Positions 36,065 through 48,826 are shown, numbered from the stretch's first letter. The stretch is DNA of 64,000 nucleotides from Vermamoeba vermiformis (GCA_045837725.1 JBEWZL010000264.1:1-64000), one strand, 5' to 3'. A program made the numbers and translations. Notes: generated by a model from the sequence alone, not told the origin.

Positions 36065-39000
36065 ATGGAGAAGTCGAGTGACAGTATTACAAACCCTAAT
36101 AACAACAACAATAATGCCAACGGTAAATCCTCGTCAGGTAGTTGATCCTCTATGCATACAACTTAAAACAAGAAATTAGAGCATTATTTAATTTTTAAAA
36201 AACATGTATTATAATATTCGATGCTAATCTTTATTATGCTCGACCTTGACTTCCCAACGGTTTCAAATCCAATTCAATTTTGATTTCCAAATTAATTTCC
36301 GCAATAACGAGCTATAAGTTGATTGCTGAATTATTTTATTAATGTACGCGAAAAATCGATAATAAATTTACAAGACCAGATGCGAAAGATCTGAAACGAG
36401 CTCCAAAATTCTTCTATAATACTATCATTGCTAATGTTTAATTTGCAAAGTGACCGTTAAATGGAACGAGTGCGCGATGAAGGGCACAATTCCAGACGCA
36501 CGTTGGGCTCACACGGGCGTGGTTTGTGGCTACAATATTATAATTTTCGCTGGTTATGCCGGTGGTAGCTACGTGAACGATGTTTGGAAACTAGATACAG
36601 GTAATTCATAATTATAATCTCTTGTCATCAAATTACAGAAAAAAAACGCTTCGTTATGTCGGATCTGCCTGCAGCATCATAGATTGAATATTAATATGAT
36701 CACGTTTACAGTCGACATGAAGTGGAACAAATGTGTCGTACAAGGCACTCCTCCATCCATTAGAGGTGCCCATTCAGCCTCACTGGTTGAGAACGACATT
36801 TACGTCTTTGGAGGCTACGAGGGTAACACGCACATGAGCGACGTGCACGTGCTCGATGCAGGTAAATATACCTTCCAAATAAGGCAATAACATCGCACAT
36901 CGATACCAACTTAAACGAACGACGATGAAAGTACTATTGTGGTGGTATACCATTTGTGTATCACGTGCTCAATTTCTATTTATAGTCACAATGAAGTGGA
37001 CCAAACTCGAAGTCAAACCGTCCTTCCCGAGTCCTAGAAGAGGTCACACTGCGAGTGTGGTTGGCACTAACATTTACGTGTTCGGTGGATACAACGGAAT
37101 CAGCTACTACAACGACTTGTTTATCTTTGACTCAGGTACGATACCTTATATTTATTGGCCTATTCTTTAACACAAGTGCTCGCTTCGATTAAAACACTTA
37201 CAATGGAAACTTTTTCTTCAATAATTTTACGCGGCAACCAACAAATTAGATCTGGCACAATGTTTTAATACAAATTCATTCGATTAAGATTATTGTCCTA
37301 TCGAAATCCTATTGACTTGTGCTAATTCAGTCACACACGAGTGGAGCAAGTGGGAACCGAACGGCCAAAAAGTCCCCTTGGCACGATGGTTGCACGCAGA
37401 GACAGTGATCGGCACAGACGTGTACATCTTCGGAGGTGCCGCCGCAGATTCAAAGCTGTCAGATTTGTGGAAGTTTGACACGGTGGCACAGACCTGGACG
37501 CAGCTGAATCCCTCGGGAGAACAGCCTGGCCGTCACTGGGGCCACTCGCTGTCACTTTTGACGATCAACAACAGACCCCATTTAGTCCTGTTTGGTGGTA
37601 ACGACGGCTCAAAATACTTGAACAACTTGCAGCTCTACGACACTGGTACGTTAAAATATCATTTTTTACCTACTTATGAAAGAGGCATTGTTGCAACGGT
37701 CCTACTTCCGTGCATTGTACTAATATCAATGTGTAGTTGATAACAAGTGGATCGAGTTCGCAGTCAAAGGCTCACCTGCCTCTCCTCGTTGGTTGCACTC
37801 AGCGAGCATTGTAAATAACAGACTGTTTTTCTTCGGTGGATCTGCTGGCACCGGTCACTACTTAAGCGACGTCCATATCCTTAGTATTGGTACGTATTAC
37901 ATATGCGAACATGTGTACTATTTAGAGAGACTAATGTGACTTCTAGAAAATGACACCATTCAATTCCAACGTCCCGAGAATCTATTCTTCAAGTCAGTCA
38001 TTAACACGAAGAAATCACCTGGTGTCGAATACACACCGAGCTACGATAGTAAGCAGTCGTATTATAAGGATGTATATGCACGATTGGTGCTAATTATATG
38101 CTATTTTAGCGTCCTCTATCAACGAGCTCGAGACTGAATATGCTACTGCTTTGAAAGTTAGCAAGGATGAATTTACTGGTACGCAGATCTGGAGCAAGAA
38201 AATACTTTAAATATTAATATTAACACATTTGCTAATTATCAGAGACTATTTCTAATGGCAGCAAATATCACAATGAGTTGACGATCTTCTTGCAAAAACA
38301 AGCCGAGAAGATTGACATGCTCCTGCGCGAGAACTTGCAACTGGTAAATATAATGCAATAATATGCATACCGCTGTTTATTATACTAACACTTTTGTTAT
38401 TATATAATAGAGCATGGAACAAAAAGTTATGAAGTTGAAGCAAGAATACAACGAGAACTTGCTTTTGACGGAACAAAACCTCCGATTATCCGAAGCTAAT
38501 GAGTCCCTTAAAGCTCAAAATAAGGCGTTTGAAGATGAGCGAAAAGAAATCATCGAAGAGAAAACAAATCTGGCTGATCAAGTCCAAAAACTCAAAACTG
38601 AGAACGAACAATTGAAACAAGATGCTAGTAGAAACCAAAGACTAGCTACTTTGAATAGTTCTAGTGGTCTTAATGCCTCTAACAACAATATTAACGGAAA
38701 TAATGGTCCTTTAACGCCGATCGACATCAACAACGTAGATCTGAACTCGCTGACATTGGACGACCTGCGCCTGCAACGAGAATTCTATGAAGATGCTTTA
38801 AAGAAGATAGACGAACTTAAGGTACGTCAGTAATATTAGCGCTGGTAGTCTGTGTACTGGATCTTAACCTCGATCAATTTTCAGGAGAAGAAATTATCGC
38901 AAATGACAATAGACGAGGCTAAGAAAAAGCTGTCTGAAGAACAAAAATGTCTCATTTGCTCGACTAATGCTCGCGTATTGGCCTTTGTGAACTGCGGACA

Positions 39001-39091
39001 CATGGCTGTTTGCGAGAGCTGCGGATTCAACATGACTGCTTGTCCTATTTGCAGAACTGAAGGCAAGACCTTGAAGATCTTCATTGCTTAA
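36065..39091 (+). CDS. Kelch repeat / coiled-coil / RING E3 ubiquitin ligase
   Basis: A short first exon (MEKSSDSITNPNNN) is followed by an intron of about 330 nt. A run of exons then carries essentially one Kelch blade each: VKWNECAMKGTIPDARWAHT, VDMKWNKCVVQGTPPSIRGA, VTMKWTKLEVKPSFPSPRRG and so on, each with YVFGGY or a similar turn. Six blades can be counted, enough for a propeller. A coiled coil of about 150 residues follows (EQKVMKLKQEYNENLLLT onward), with an Asn-rich spacer. The protein ends in a C3HC4 RING (CLICSTNARVLAFVNCGHMA, then CESC, CPIC) and IFIA. This RING type resembles those of MUL1/IAP-like ligases. The propeller presumably selects substrates and the coil dimerises, which is inference. 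All cysteines and the histidine of the RING are present. Confidence 0.9.
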
Positions 39092-39179
39092 TTTATTTAT
39101 AATGTATATGTAATTAAAGCTTAAAAACTATTTAAACATCCCGTATTGGAGCATTCAGTCGAATTTTACCATTCGTTGA

Positions 39180-39491
39180 ATGAAACCACAACTCAGCATT
39201 TTATTGTTATTTTGCACCTTAGCACTTATTAACATAACCATGGGCGATACTACTGCTGCAACAAAGAGATACATCGTAGAAGCATTCAAAGACCAGCATC
39301 CAGCTCAGTACACGTCCTTTTTTCAAGTTTCAGAAGCAGATGTGACTTTGCACGGTGGCAATCCAGTTCAATTCGAATTAAAAGCAAAAGAATTTCAAGG
39401 AGGATTTGTTGGTAATATTTTCAAAGGGGACGTAACTTTCAAAGGCACTGTCGACGCTGGATTAACTCAAGCAAATTTTCAACGAGCGTAA
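39180..39491 (+). CDS. Small secreted protein, unknown family
   Basis: This single-exon frame of 103 residues starts MKPQLSILLLFCTLALINIT, a clear signal peptide with likely cleavage after MG near residue 22. The mature part (about 80 residues) is polar and strand-rich with Gly/Val/Phe alternation (VTLHGGNPVQFELKAKEF, KGDVTFKGTVDAG) and no cysteines. I do not recognise it. The gene begins 88 bp after the RING ligase stop. It could be a beta-sandwich fragment or the first exon of a longer gene, since the frame closes immediately after a GCG codon without a donor. Confidence 0.6.
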   Translation: MKPQLSILLLFCTLALINITMGDTTAATKRYIVEAFKDQHPAQYTSFFQVSEADVTLHGGNPVQFELKAKEFQGGFVGNIFKGDVTFKGTVDAGLTQANFQRA

Positions 39492-39694
39492 ATAATTATT
39501 ACAACATGTTGCGTATAATTTCAAAACATATTATACGTAATAAACTTAACTTACCATAAATACCAATTATTTTAACAACTTTTTCGACTTTGCAGGCCCC
39601 ACCCCAAGGCCCCAGCCGATTTCAATTACGCTCAAATAATATTCGTATTCAAATACTCAATAATGTGAGCAATGGTCTTTATCGTAACAGTATT

Positions 39695-40761
39695 TTATTT
39701 CTTTGTCGTCATACTATTCAATTTTCGTCGCAGATCCGCAATTTTAATTGTGACTGTTTTAACTCCGTTTGTGCTCGTGTTCGTAGTATTTGTATTATTA
39801 ACTTCCTTATTATTATTACTATTGTTCTTATTTGGAGTATTTTCTTGCAATACCCTCGGCTCTATCATTTGTACTGTGGATGTCGCTGTATAATTTTCAT
39901 CTTTTAGCCCTGTCTCTTTTGGCAATATTGCAGTGTTACTATTTTTGTTATCAATAACATTCTTGTTATTGTTTTTATCAGCTGTTTCTTTCGTATCTTG
40001 ATTTTGTTCGGATTTGGATGTCTCTACTTTTTGTTCTGGGTGGCTAGTCTCATTTAAAATACTATTAATTATATCTTCGCGATGCCTAACTTGAGTGTGT
40101 TGCTTTAAGGACCCTCGGGTAATAAATGAAGCCTTGCAAAAGGTGCAATTGAATTTTCCATGTTTCGTCGATCGATAATGCGCTTTGAGATCGCCAGAAG
40201 ACTTGTAAACTTCTTTGCAAACCTCGCACTCTATTTGTAGACGCCTTATATTGCCGTTATTTGGTCCACCTATAGGCTTTGTAATGTGCTTTACATTCAG
40301 TTTGAGCACGCGATCCCCAGGCAGATCTGAATTTCGAATACAAATCAGTCTTCACCATAAATGTGGCTATTTAGGCGCTTTAGGTAGCTTGTATAGTAAA
40401 GTTGAGGCAATTATTCGTTGCAGAATGCTAACGGAAGAATAAAAAAATTGGTCGGCACTTGATCTCACCATTGATCACTGGCTTGGCAGACTCTGAGGTA
40501 TAAATAATTAATAATTATATTAATATGGTACGGCTATAAAGGCTCGATGTCTACTAAACCCTCAGTTAAAATAATGATTAATTTTATTAAAATTACCTTT
40601 TACGACAAAGACGGGCCTTTTCTCATTATCACGCCGTATCCCTGAGATATTAATATAATTATTTATTGTAAATAGAGTTTGTTGCCAGAGTAAGATTCGG
40701 TACCAGACAGATGAGACAGATTTACGCAGCTTGAATCGAACTAACCTTGCTGTTCTTCCAT
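39695..40761 (-). CDS. Two-finger C2H2 zinc-finger protein
   Basis: Four exons (40761-40746, 40641-40597, 40492-40469, 40326-39695) join in frame to 238 residues starting MEEQQGIRRDNEKRP. Two C2H2 fingers lie near residues 58-105: CEVCKEVYKSSGDLKAHYRS followed by KH, and CTFCKASFITRGSLKQHTQV followed by RH. The second half is a low-complexity tail rich in Asn, Thr and Lys, ending KIADLRRKLNSMTTKK. It is most likely a nuclear DNA- or RNA-binding protein. The first three exons are only 16, 45 and 24 nt, but their phases agree exactly, which supports the model. The gene diverges from the Lys-rich AAAEGxKF protein. Confidence 0.8.
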
Positions 40762-41225
40762 TGTAACTTGCTACAAAAAACTTCCTTGCGCTCGACAAAC
40801 AACAGAGCCTTTTGCGTTTGTGGTGCAGTATACACAACGGGATTTCTAATGAAATTTGAGCGGATGGAAGCAGGAAAAGATTCTAATCAATTCTCAAATG
40901 TCTTCAAATGGCTTGATAGGACATGAATTTATCGATAAAAAGCAAGAAAGAATCGCCGGGAAGCTTCGGACCATTTTGGGCAGATCTGCGATTGCCTCGA
41001 TCGACAAAATTCTTCTTGCCGTGCACGTCAAATTTTACTGCGATCTCTACGCGAGGTGCGCTGTGCTCAACGGCTAGTAGATTTACCGCGCAAGGAATGT
41101 GACCGTTGAGCGTGACTTAACGAGAAATAGAGTTGTTAAGTCCGCGTCGGTCAAAAAAATCAAAAAAAACGTTTTTTTTAGTTCATAATTTCAAAACTAC
41201 ACTCCACACCACACCTCTATCAACA
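40762..41225. promoter_or_regulatory. Shared divergent upstream region
   Basis: This 464-bp segment sits between the zinc-finger gene and the Lys-rich nuclear protein gene. A plus-strand 73-codon frame (40856-41077) lacks an ATG start and similarity. The last 70 bases before 41226 are rich in A and T runs and probably form the leader. Confidence 0.4.
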
Positions 41226-41843
41226 ATGTCTTTGAAACGCGAAGGTACTATGGCCAACGCCGCCGCTGAAGGCGAGAAGTTTTTGGAAAAGCTTGGCGGC
41301 AGCCCTAAAGGCCGCACTAGAGCCGAAGAAAAAGAGGCCGAAGAGAGCTCGCAAGAGGCCCAAGAGAACGGCGACAACAAGAAGGCCGAGTCTAAGAAGC
41401 GCAAGGCCCCCGCTTCTCCCACTAAGGATAAAAAGGGCGCCAAGAAGCCCAAGCTCGATCGCGCTGGAACTATGGACAACACCGCTGCTGAAGGCGAGAA
41501 GTTCTTGTCCAGACAAGGTGGCACTCCCAAGAAAGCCGGCAAGACTCGTTCTGGCATCACTCCCAACTCGCGCATGACCCGATCAATGCAAAGCAAGACT
41601 GCTGCCGCCAATGACGCTCAAAAGCTGCTTAGTGCCCTCGAGAAGAAGGTAAATATTATCGGCGATCGCAGTTTTGATTTCTGAAATCCGAAGTTTTCCT
41701 GATGTTACCGTTACGCGACCTGCAGACCCTAACTAGCCGTTGTATTTCAATAGGAAGCTGCTGCTGATGGCAAGAAGAAGCGCAGATTGAACCAATTCGA
41801 GAGAGCCGCTGCTGAAGGTGCCAAGTTCGTCAGCCGAAAATAG
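41226..41843 (+). CDS. Lys-rich, probably nuclear protein with triple AAAEGxKF motif
   Basis: Two exons (41226-41648, 41754-41843) give 170 residues. The same short motif appears three times: AAAEGEKFLEKLGGSPK near residue 12, TAAEGEKFLSRQGGTPKK near 86, and AAAEGAKFVSRK at the C-terminus. Each of the first two copies is preceded by LKREGTM or LDRAGTM. Between them lie Lys/Glu/Pro-rich, disordered and highly basic stretches (KKRKAPASPTKDKKGAKKPK) that resemble linker-histone or HMG tails and contain nuclear signals. I know no named family with this motif. Strong codon bias (GCC, AAG, GGC) unlike its neighbours suggests high expression. Confidence 0.75.
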
Positions 41844-42051
41844 ATTAGCTTTTTCTAATCTCTATGTAAAAATACTCGATTTTGTTTATTACGATTCATC
41901 CCTATTCTACGGTTATCTAGCGACCATAGTAGGTTGTAATTAGCCTTTACTGTATTATTAGAATGACTTGTAGCTTGTATTAATAGAATTAAAACGAAAC
42001 CATTCATAAAATCTTCTTGATTCTTATCTTAGCCACAAGGCAAACACTACA

Positions 42052-43712
42052 ATGACGAGTACTATTGACTCTGATCGCTTGAAGGAAGCTACTGACTTCA
42101 TCGAGCAAGTAAGTGGCGCAAAAGTTACCGTTAGAATTGACTGGCACGGGAGTCAATCTCGGATGCCACATTGGTACCGGTGCTAACTCGAAGTATTTGC
42201 TAGATTACTGGGGACAGTATCGATGCTGACAAGGAAGATATTCAAGAAAAGTTGAAGAGCGGTGTCATATTGTGCAAGTAGGTCTAAAGATATTTTATGA
42301 AAGAAATCTGAAAAGTAATCACGCGCTGACCAGCGTCAATTGCTGTATTCACGAGTATTAAATATTTTAAAAATATTTAGCGCTAATTTCTTATTTATAG
42401 CTTCATTAATAAGCTTCAACCTGGCACGATCACGAAAATTAACACCAGCAGAATGCCTTTCATGCAAATGGTAAAATTGATCGTGCATTAGCTCGAGTAT
42501 AATGTGTAAATTAATGTTTTATTCAGGAAAACATCGAGGCGTACATTACAGCTTGCAGAAAGATTGGCATCCCCGACGAATACAATTTCTTGACCATTGA
42601 TTTGTTTGAAGGCAAAAATATTGGACAGGTAAGTCACATCAAGTTTAATTTCTTGGCCTAATGTTCATCGCAAGGTTGCTTTGAACATTGTCTCAGTCAA
42701 GCGACACTTTGGCCACGGATTTCAGAAAACAAATAAAAACTCAGCTGCACCCGTGCTCAACTTGAATGAAGACAAACAACAGCAACAAAACTACCAATGT
42801 AAGAGCTTCCATATCTATTTTAGCCTTTCGTGACCTTATCTAACATCTTCACAGCTCAACAAAAATTGCCATCGCAACCCGTGGTTGTTCAAAAAGAAAA
42901 AGATGTTAAAAGGTAATCTAACGAGCCAACTATATACATTGTTATTAGAAGCCGTCGGTGCTAGTATGGAGGTACTAATGTGCTCAATAGAACTGGTGCT
43001 GCTAAGCTTCCAGGTCACTTGGAAATCACCACCACGCACAACAATCAATTGACTTGCGTCGTTTGTGCCAAGTAAGTTATGCATGTCATTCATCCTTCAT
43101 TATCATTCGAAGCTATGTGAAGCTATTTCTAAGGCATTTAAATTGGTGTTGCATCGTGTACAAGATGGGTTTACAGATGCACACGTGTTGTAACACGCCG
43201 CAAAACTGCTGTCCCTTCGCTTGTTAGGTACAGCAATACTAATACAATATCGTATATTATAGGTTGATCAGTGGTGCTTGTGTTAACGCAATTAATCAAA
43301 CCTGGCATCCCAATTGCTTGTAAGTACATCCGCGGATAAATTATTGACTTAATAATCGCATCTCGCGACCTAAAACTAGTACTTTATCGATATTAATACT
43401 TTATTATTGTAGTACTTGCAAGAAGTGTGGTGTCAACTTGCATCGGGCCAAAGTAAGTATACACCACATCCAGACGATTTATGTCTTCTTTACCAGCTGT
43501 ACTTTAGCACCAGAGACTATATTATTTCATTTGCGACTCCTTTAATCAAATCCAGATGGTGTTTTACGGATATACTTCATTTGGTAACTTTTGTACTGTA
43601 GTTTTACGAGCACGACAACAAACCTTACTGCGAGCGCTGTATTTTGATCGTTGTTCCGCAACAAAACGTCAAAGCTGCAGTTGTGGACAAAGGATTTACA
43701 TTCAAGAAATAA
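42052..43712 (+). CDS. CH-LIM protein (calponin-homology plus LIM), ChLim-like
   Basis: About nine exons give roughly 230 residues. The N-terminal calponin-type CH domain reads EATDFIEQITGDS, LKSGVILCKLINKLQPGTI, RMPFMQMENIEAYITACRKI and LTIDLFEGKNIGQVALNIVS, all hallmarks of the transgelin/calponin class. After a Gln-rich linker comes one LIM domain: CVVCAKLISGACVNAINQTW, HPNC, FTCKKC, then YCERC, with all zinc ligands present. Dictyostelium ChLim has the same order and works with LimF and Rab21 in phagocytosis, so a role in the actin cortex is likely. The intron at 42912-42990 has an alternative acceptor near 42967 that I could not fit in frame. One intron of about 190 nt interrupts the LIM domain. 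Confidence 0.88.
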
Positions 43713-44102
43713 TTCGGATGATCCTGTGTTGCCTGTATTACTAGTAAACTCGAATTAATCGGATGTGCTAAGTACTTTGAGTCGGCGCAAACCTCCGATG
43801 TAGAAAGTAATGCATTTGATCGTATTCCGTTTATAGTCCGGTAAAGTATAACAATTAATTAACTGCCTAAAAAATGCGCGCAATCTTTGGGCGATGTATC
43901 TCCGGGGCAGATCATGAAGAGATTTTACTCGTAATCATTAAAGAATTCCATAATATATTCGTAGAATATTGGTCCTATTGATGTTTTCGTAATGCAAGCT
44001 AACTGGGTAAACCTTTGTGTGATTTGGCGCCAAATTTCGTTATTACTTTAAGAACTAAGATCAATAACACATCGCAGTAATTTGAGCTCATAGAGAATAA
44101 TA
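43713..44102. other. Intergenic spacer
   Basis: This 390-bp AT-rich spacer lies between the CH-LIM stop and the F-box gene start. No frame, tRNA or strong repeat is seen. Confidence 0.4.
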
Positions 44103-46373
44103 ATGGACAAAACAGTGCTTAATTGGTCAAGTCTACCAAATGAAATGGCGATTACAATCCTTTCTTTTCTTGATCCACAAGATCTCTTCAAGTCAGCGAC
44201 GGTAATTATTCGAAATTTAATATTAAATCGCCATTGTTATGTTGCACATATATAATCTCAAGCAAGCTAAATCAAATTTAATAATTGGGAATTAATTGAA
44301 AATCTTTTTTTGTGCAGATCAGCAAGCAATGGTGCATCAATAGTTATAACAATGGAATATGGAAGGAGTTATTTTATAGAGATTATGATTATAAAAAAAA
44401 TACAAAGTCAACAAGCACGCCAGAAGAATTATTTCAAGAACGGCTAAATCCGAGTCACCCGCAGCACAGCGTATTAACAGATTGGCGACATGGCTATTTA
44501 ATGGTATTTAATACATACTGATCACAAGTGATGTTCATTTTCATTTAAAGATTTCAGATGTGCACGAAGTACTCCAAATAATTCCAAATAATTCGCTAAT
44601 TTATTAATACCATATTTATTAATAGAGAATTATTGGCAAAACACCGCAAGAGCGATTCAATTGTTTATCAGACTGCTTGAAGTTGATAAAAGACGGTTTG
44701 ATGTTTGTCGATGGCCACGAAATCAATCCCTATTGTCATAGAGCGTTGCTATTCGAGCCTATATTGCCTTTAAAGGTAAATAATATTATATTACTATAAT
44801 CGGTAATAATCACGCATGTTTTGAGCAGATCGAAAAAGATTATTATGTACCTCGTCCTGGGCACGATACTCCCGACAAAAATATGCCGATCTCAGATCTC
44901 CAAAATAACAAGGGCTTGGAAATGTATAATACAATCCTTCAATCGTCGAGTAAGCGTCAATTTTGAATAGATCTTGAGGGATCAAACTTTCATCAAAATT
45001 TTAAATGCTTGCAGCCAGACAAGTTGGCATCAAGCAATATTTTTGCGCATATTAATATAATTTTAGAATCGGTACCTCGTTTATGGATGCTAGTAGTTGG
45101 TGGCAAACACCCTGAAATTGTACCGCGGATCCAAGAATCAAAAGCGCTCAGTATGTGGTAAGTATAGCTATATCAATTATTTATTAGCAACGCTGATTGA
45201 GGTATTTTCTAGTTTATTGAGTAAATGGTACAATCAAGTGAACGCAAATGGATATCCATTTTTAGTGAAGTTCGACTCTGATCTGGAGTTAACTCAGTGG
45301 CTGTTTCATCATTGCTATGAGCGGTCAGCTATTACCGTATTTTCCATACATAATGATATAATGGATTACGCTTCGAAACAGTGGTACTTGCAAGGATTCG
45401 ATCCGGTACGCGAAAATCTATATCCATATCTTTAAGTCTCATTCGTTTAATTATTCATATATCATACAAACATCGATTAACATATTAACATGTTATAGAC
45501 GACTGCATTGATGGTATATTTGAAGCGACATTTCTCGTTCTTCTTCGGGATGCGCGAGAAATGTTTTTGCTGGGCGCACGATCCATGCACGCTATTTGCA
45601 TTTAATATTACATTCGAAAAGAAGTTCACCGATAGATTCTTCTACACGATTATTGAAAAGGGAAACAGCGAAGTGAAACGAATCCCGGTCGTTGAATACT
45701 TTCTGGTATTTGGTACGTAAATTCATTATCTGGTCGTATTAATAGTCTAATGTCTTTCCTTTTTAGGAAATGGATTTGCGCCAGGAGAGTTGAATAAGGA
45801 GTTTTATTATATTCGACGAGATAAACCGCTCAAACAATGCAGAAACGCAAAGGCACCTTCGTTTCCGTTAAGTAAGGGACTATTAATTTATAATATGAGG
45901 ACTAAATAATAATTTATTATAAATACTAATAATTTGTTTTGTGAGCGAAAGATAATTCTTCAGCATTGAACGATTATTTGCTCTGGAGGTACGAAATTAA
46001 AATAAATGTAATTATGGTATTATTATGCTAACGCTTATTTAATAGAGGAGGATTTGAAGCTGGTGGCAAGGTTTGGAAAAAGGAGCTCAAAAATATGACT
46101 TTGAAGGAACAAAACAAGCTGTTTAGGAAGATCTACAAAGCTAGCAGGAAATTTGGCATCGATTTCGAAGATTTGAAAATATTCTATAAATTAGCGAAAC
46201 GACATGGCTCGTTTTGGCGTATCGACGCTTGTCGTGTAAGTTCTCCGAATCCGGATCCATTACAAAACATTTTAATTTCTTTCTTTGAGCAGCAAGTTCT
46301 CGCTAAAAAGCCTCGTAAAGAAGAGTTGTTGGTTCAGATTACCGAAGCAATCGATGGCAAGAAAAAAGAATAA
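44103..46373 (+). CDS. F-box protein with unrecognised C-terminal region
   Basis: The ATG at 44103 starts MDKTVLNWSSLPNEMAITIL, followed by SFLDPQDLFKSATISKQWC, a clear F-box of about 45 residues. Some nine further exons continue in frame to TAA at 46373, giving roughly 490 residues. The middle (SNIFAHINIILESVPRLWM, then HPEIVPRIQESKALSMW) and the later part (MREKCFCWAHDPCTLFAFNI, FTDRFFYTIIEKGN) look globular but match nothing I can name. The end is helical and basic (NKLFRKIYKASRKFGIDFED, KKPRKEELLVQITEAI). It is presumably an SCF substrate receptor. The acceptor after the fifth exon was chosen at a CCAG because the nearer CAG breaks the frame. Confidence 0.75.
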
Positions 46374-47472
46374 AGAGGATCCTCTTCTAAGTCTTTGTCT
46401 TCAATTTCGACGACTCGGGCTGTTCTTATGCATTGCAACCTCATTGACAGAATACTGCACCACATGTGGCGTGTCATAATAATCTACACAGCCTTTGGTA
46501 CTAAGCTTCATTTGACCACAAATGTCCCTTTCGTTTCCGATCTGGTTCGCAGTTTCGTACGTAACAGAGCTTTACTCTAAACGAAAATATAATACTAACA
46601 TTTTAATATTACTATAGTCTATAGTATTTTTGTGGATTTTCTTTTCAGAAGCGATTGCTTGGTATTTTCATATTTAAAATTTTAATTCCAAGTGGTGTGA
46701 TCCATTGCTTACGGATCTGGTTCAAAGACCGCAGCTCAAGTTATAACACATAGATTAACTGGAAGAGGCGATTAAAGAGGCGTTAGTGTTTAAAAGACGA
46801 TAGTGCGACAAAAATGTGCAGTGCGCTCCAATGTCTGTTTGATGTGGTTCATCCTCTTCCCGCTCGATGATATGTTGTTCGTCGAGAAAAGGATCGATTC
46901 CTGGTTGGGGAGTGTAACAACTCGCCAAGCCAGCAGGCATGTAGTTTGTGGAATCGATACTTTACGCCGTATTAGTGATAATAAGGTCAAGAGATTGCTA
47001 GTGTACAGCAGTGAACTACATTGAGACTCTATCGCACTTTTTTTATTTAAACTGAAGGGCAGTGTATATCTATTAATTATAACTAGTATTTAAAGGTACG
47101 ATTGTGACATTGGATCCACTCCACTAATTCATACGCATAGTAAATACACCTATGCAACCATTGAATTTGAGGAGTTGTTTGCCCGTATTGTAAGGGGGTG
47201 TACCCAGCTCGACGACGGCGATCTATAAGGAGAAAGAGGACAGTGAGCAAAGCAGCAACAGGGAACCAAGAAGACCAAGGGTCCTAATAGGACGACTGTG
47301 TAATCTGGCTTCAGTTGCGAATCTGGCCGCGGTTGGGTCTCTGAGGAAAACGGAACTTTGTAGGATGTTTTTTGGCCATTAACAGGTTCTTTGCTTGACA
47401 AGCCAATAATTTAGATCAAGTTATTTTAGATCAACACGAACCTCAGGATAAGGAGGTAATTATGAATGAAAC
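46374..47472. other. 1.1-kb intergenic region
   Basis: Short frames occur on both strands (46755-47024, 47150-47401), but none has an ATG plus recognisable motif, nor splice signals that link them. I see no RNA gene or strong repeat. Confidence 0.4.
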
Positions 47473-48826
47473 ATGATGCATGTGGTAATTAGAGTCCCTT
47501 GGAAACGTCCACCGAATTTTGTCTCGGATTTGCAAAACCATCCAAATTCCGATCTTGAAGCTTCAAAGTCGTTATGGACGCCTGAAAGAGATGCCGAATT
47601 ATGGAAATTATTGGCCTTAAATCCGCCTGATCAGGTCGATTGTAAGTTAAATTTCAGATGGGTCTTATTTTCATAAAATACAAATAATAATTCGTTTTAA
47701 ATCGTGTGACATTTTCGTTGATGCGCATTTTTATACGCATAATAACATAATGTTGTCGTTTTTATTTAGTATGATAGAATATATAATATAGCTTGCAAAA
47801 TTCCTAACGGCGTGAAATCTTTGTGATTATTCAGAGTGGTATTTTAATTGTGTATTAGGGGACTCCGTGGCTCAAAAGATGAATATTACACCAGAAGAGT
47901 GCTTCGATCGCAGCACATTTTTGTACAGACAACAGATCGAGAAAATTCAACAACAAATGTTTCAAAAGAAGCGTCAAAGTCTTCTAATGAACCAATCAAC
48001 TACCTCTGTAAATAGCAATAGTATAATAGACCCTGTAAATGCGAACAAATCAATGACAAATAATAACGTCAAACCTTCGACTGGATCTGGTACGTAATAC
48101 CTCAAATAAGAGCATTATCTCTTAAAATCCATAGTGACTTATATATGCCTGCTTATTGATGCGTTATATCGTAAGTAGGTTCAGATTCATTTCGTGGGGA
48201 TCCGTCAAACAAAGTGTGAGTGATTCAGAATCTCAAAACGATCTCATGTTAATGACTAATCAAATGTTATATTAGACAGCATTTGCCGAAGATACCGCGA
48301 GATACACTGAATCAACTCGTAACCAGATTTGATTTCGATTGGGTGAAGGTGGGGGCAGAATTGAATTTTGACCCAGAAACATGTAGAAAAGTCTTTAATT
48401 ATTACGAGCGGCAAGACGTTAAGAATCAACGAAGGAATGCTAGCAAGCTGAACGCATCCGGCTCAACAACAAATCCGCGAGCACTGTATTTGGATCCGAA
48501 TCAGTTATTGAATTCAATGCGAGCAGGATATTCCCCTGGTCCATCAAGACCTATAACTCCCCATCTGAAGGCATTAGAAACGATCCCAGCATTTCTCCTT
48601 ACGGAAAGTCCCGCAAGTCTCTCCGCAACCAATGTAAATAGAATGACAGCGCAAGACAGCGCCGAAAGCAATACTAGCTCTAACAGCGGAAGTTTTCTTT
48701 CAAATGGTAATAGAATTCTATTTTATTCCAAATATGTCTAATGCATGTTGGAGCTCAGATTCGATAAGTAAATCAGCCTTGGAGTCAGCTTACTTGCATA
48801 TGGAGCACTCAGAAGACAGCGATTAA
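47473..48826 (+). CDS. atg29: Atg29-like autophagy protein
   Basis: Five exons (47473-47641, 47859-48089, 48179-48215, 48276-48706, 48759-48826) join exactly in frame to 311 residues. The N-terminus matches the Atg29 N-terminal domain: VVIRVPWKRPPNFV, then LWTPERDAELWKLL, then DWDSVAQKMNITPEECFDRS, TFLYRQQIEKIQQQM. In yeasts this is written as (I/V)RLPFxRxxFxDPPP, W...ALWKxLS and DWxxLAxxFxVxLxFLLQQAAWLYERQ. A second segment (LVTRFDFDWVKVGAELNFDP) repeats the 'DWxxVgxxLnxxp' theme. The rest is Ser/Asn-rich with an acidic C-terminus (HMEHSEDSD). Yeast Atg29 pairs with Atg31 and Atg17 at the autophagosome assembly site. The first intron is long (217 nt). SANT/Myb is the main alternative reading of the repeated W motif. 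Confidence 0.62.

Noticed and set aside
46755-47401. Short frames on both strands between the F-box and Atg29-like genes
   Set aside because: They lack ATG starts, motifs and consistent splice sites.
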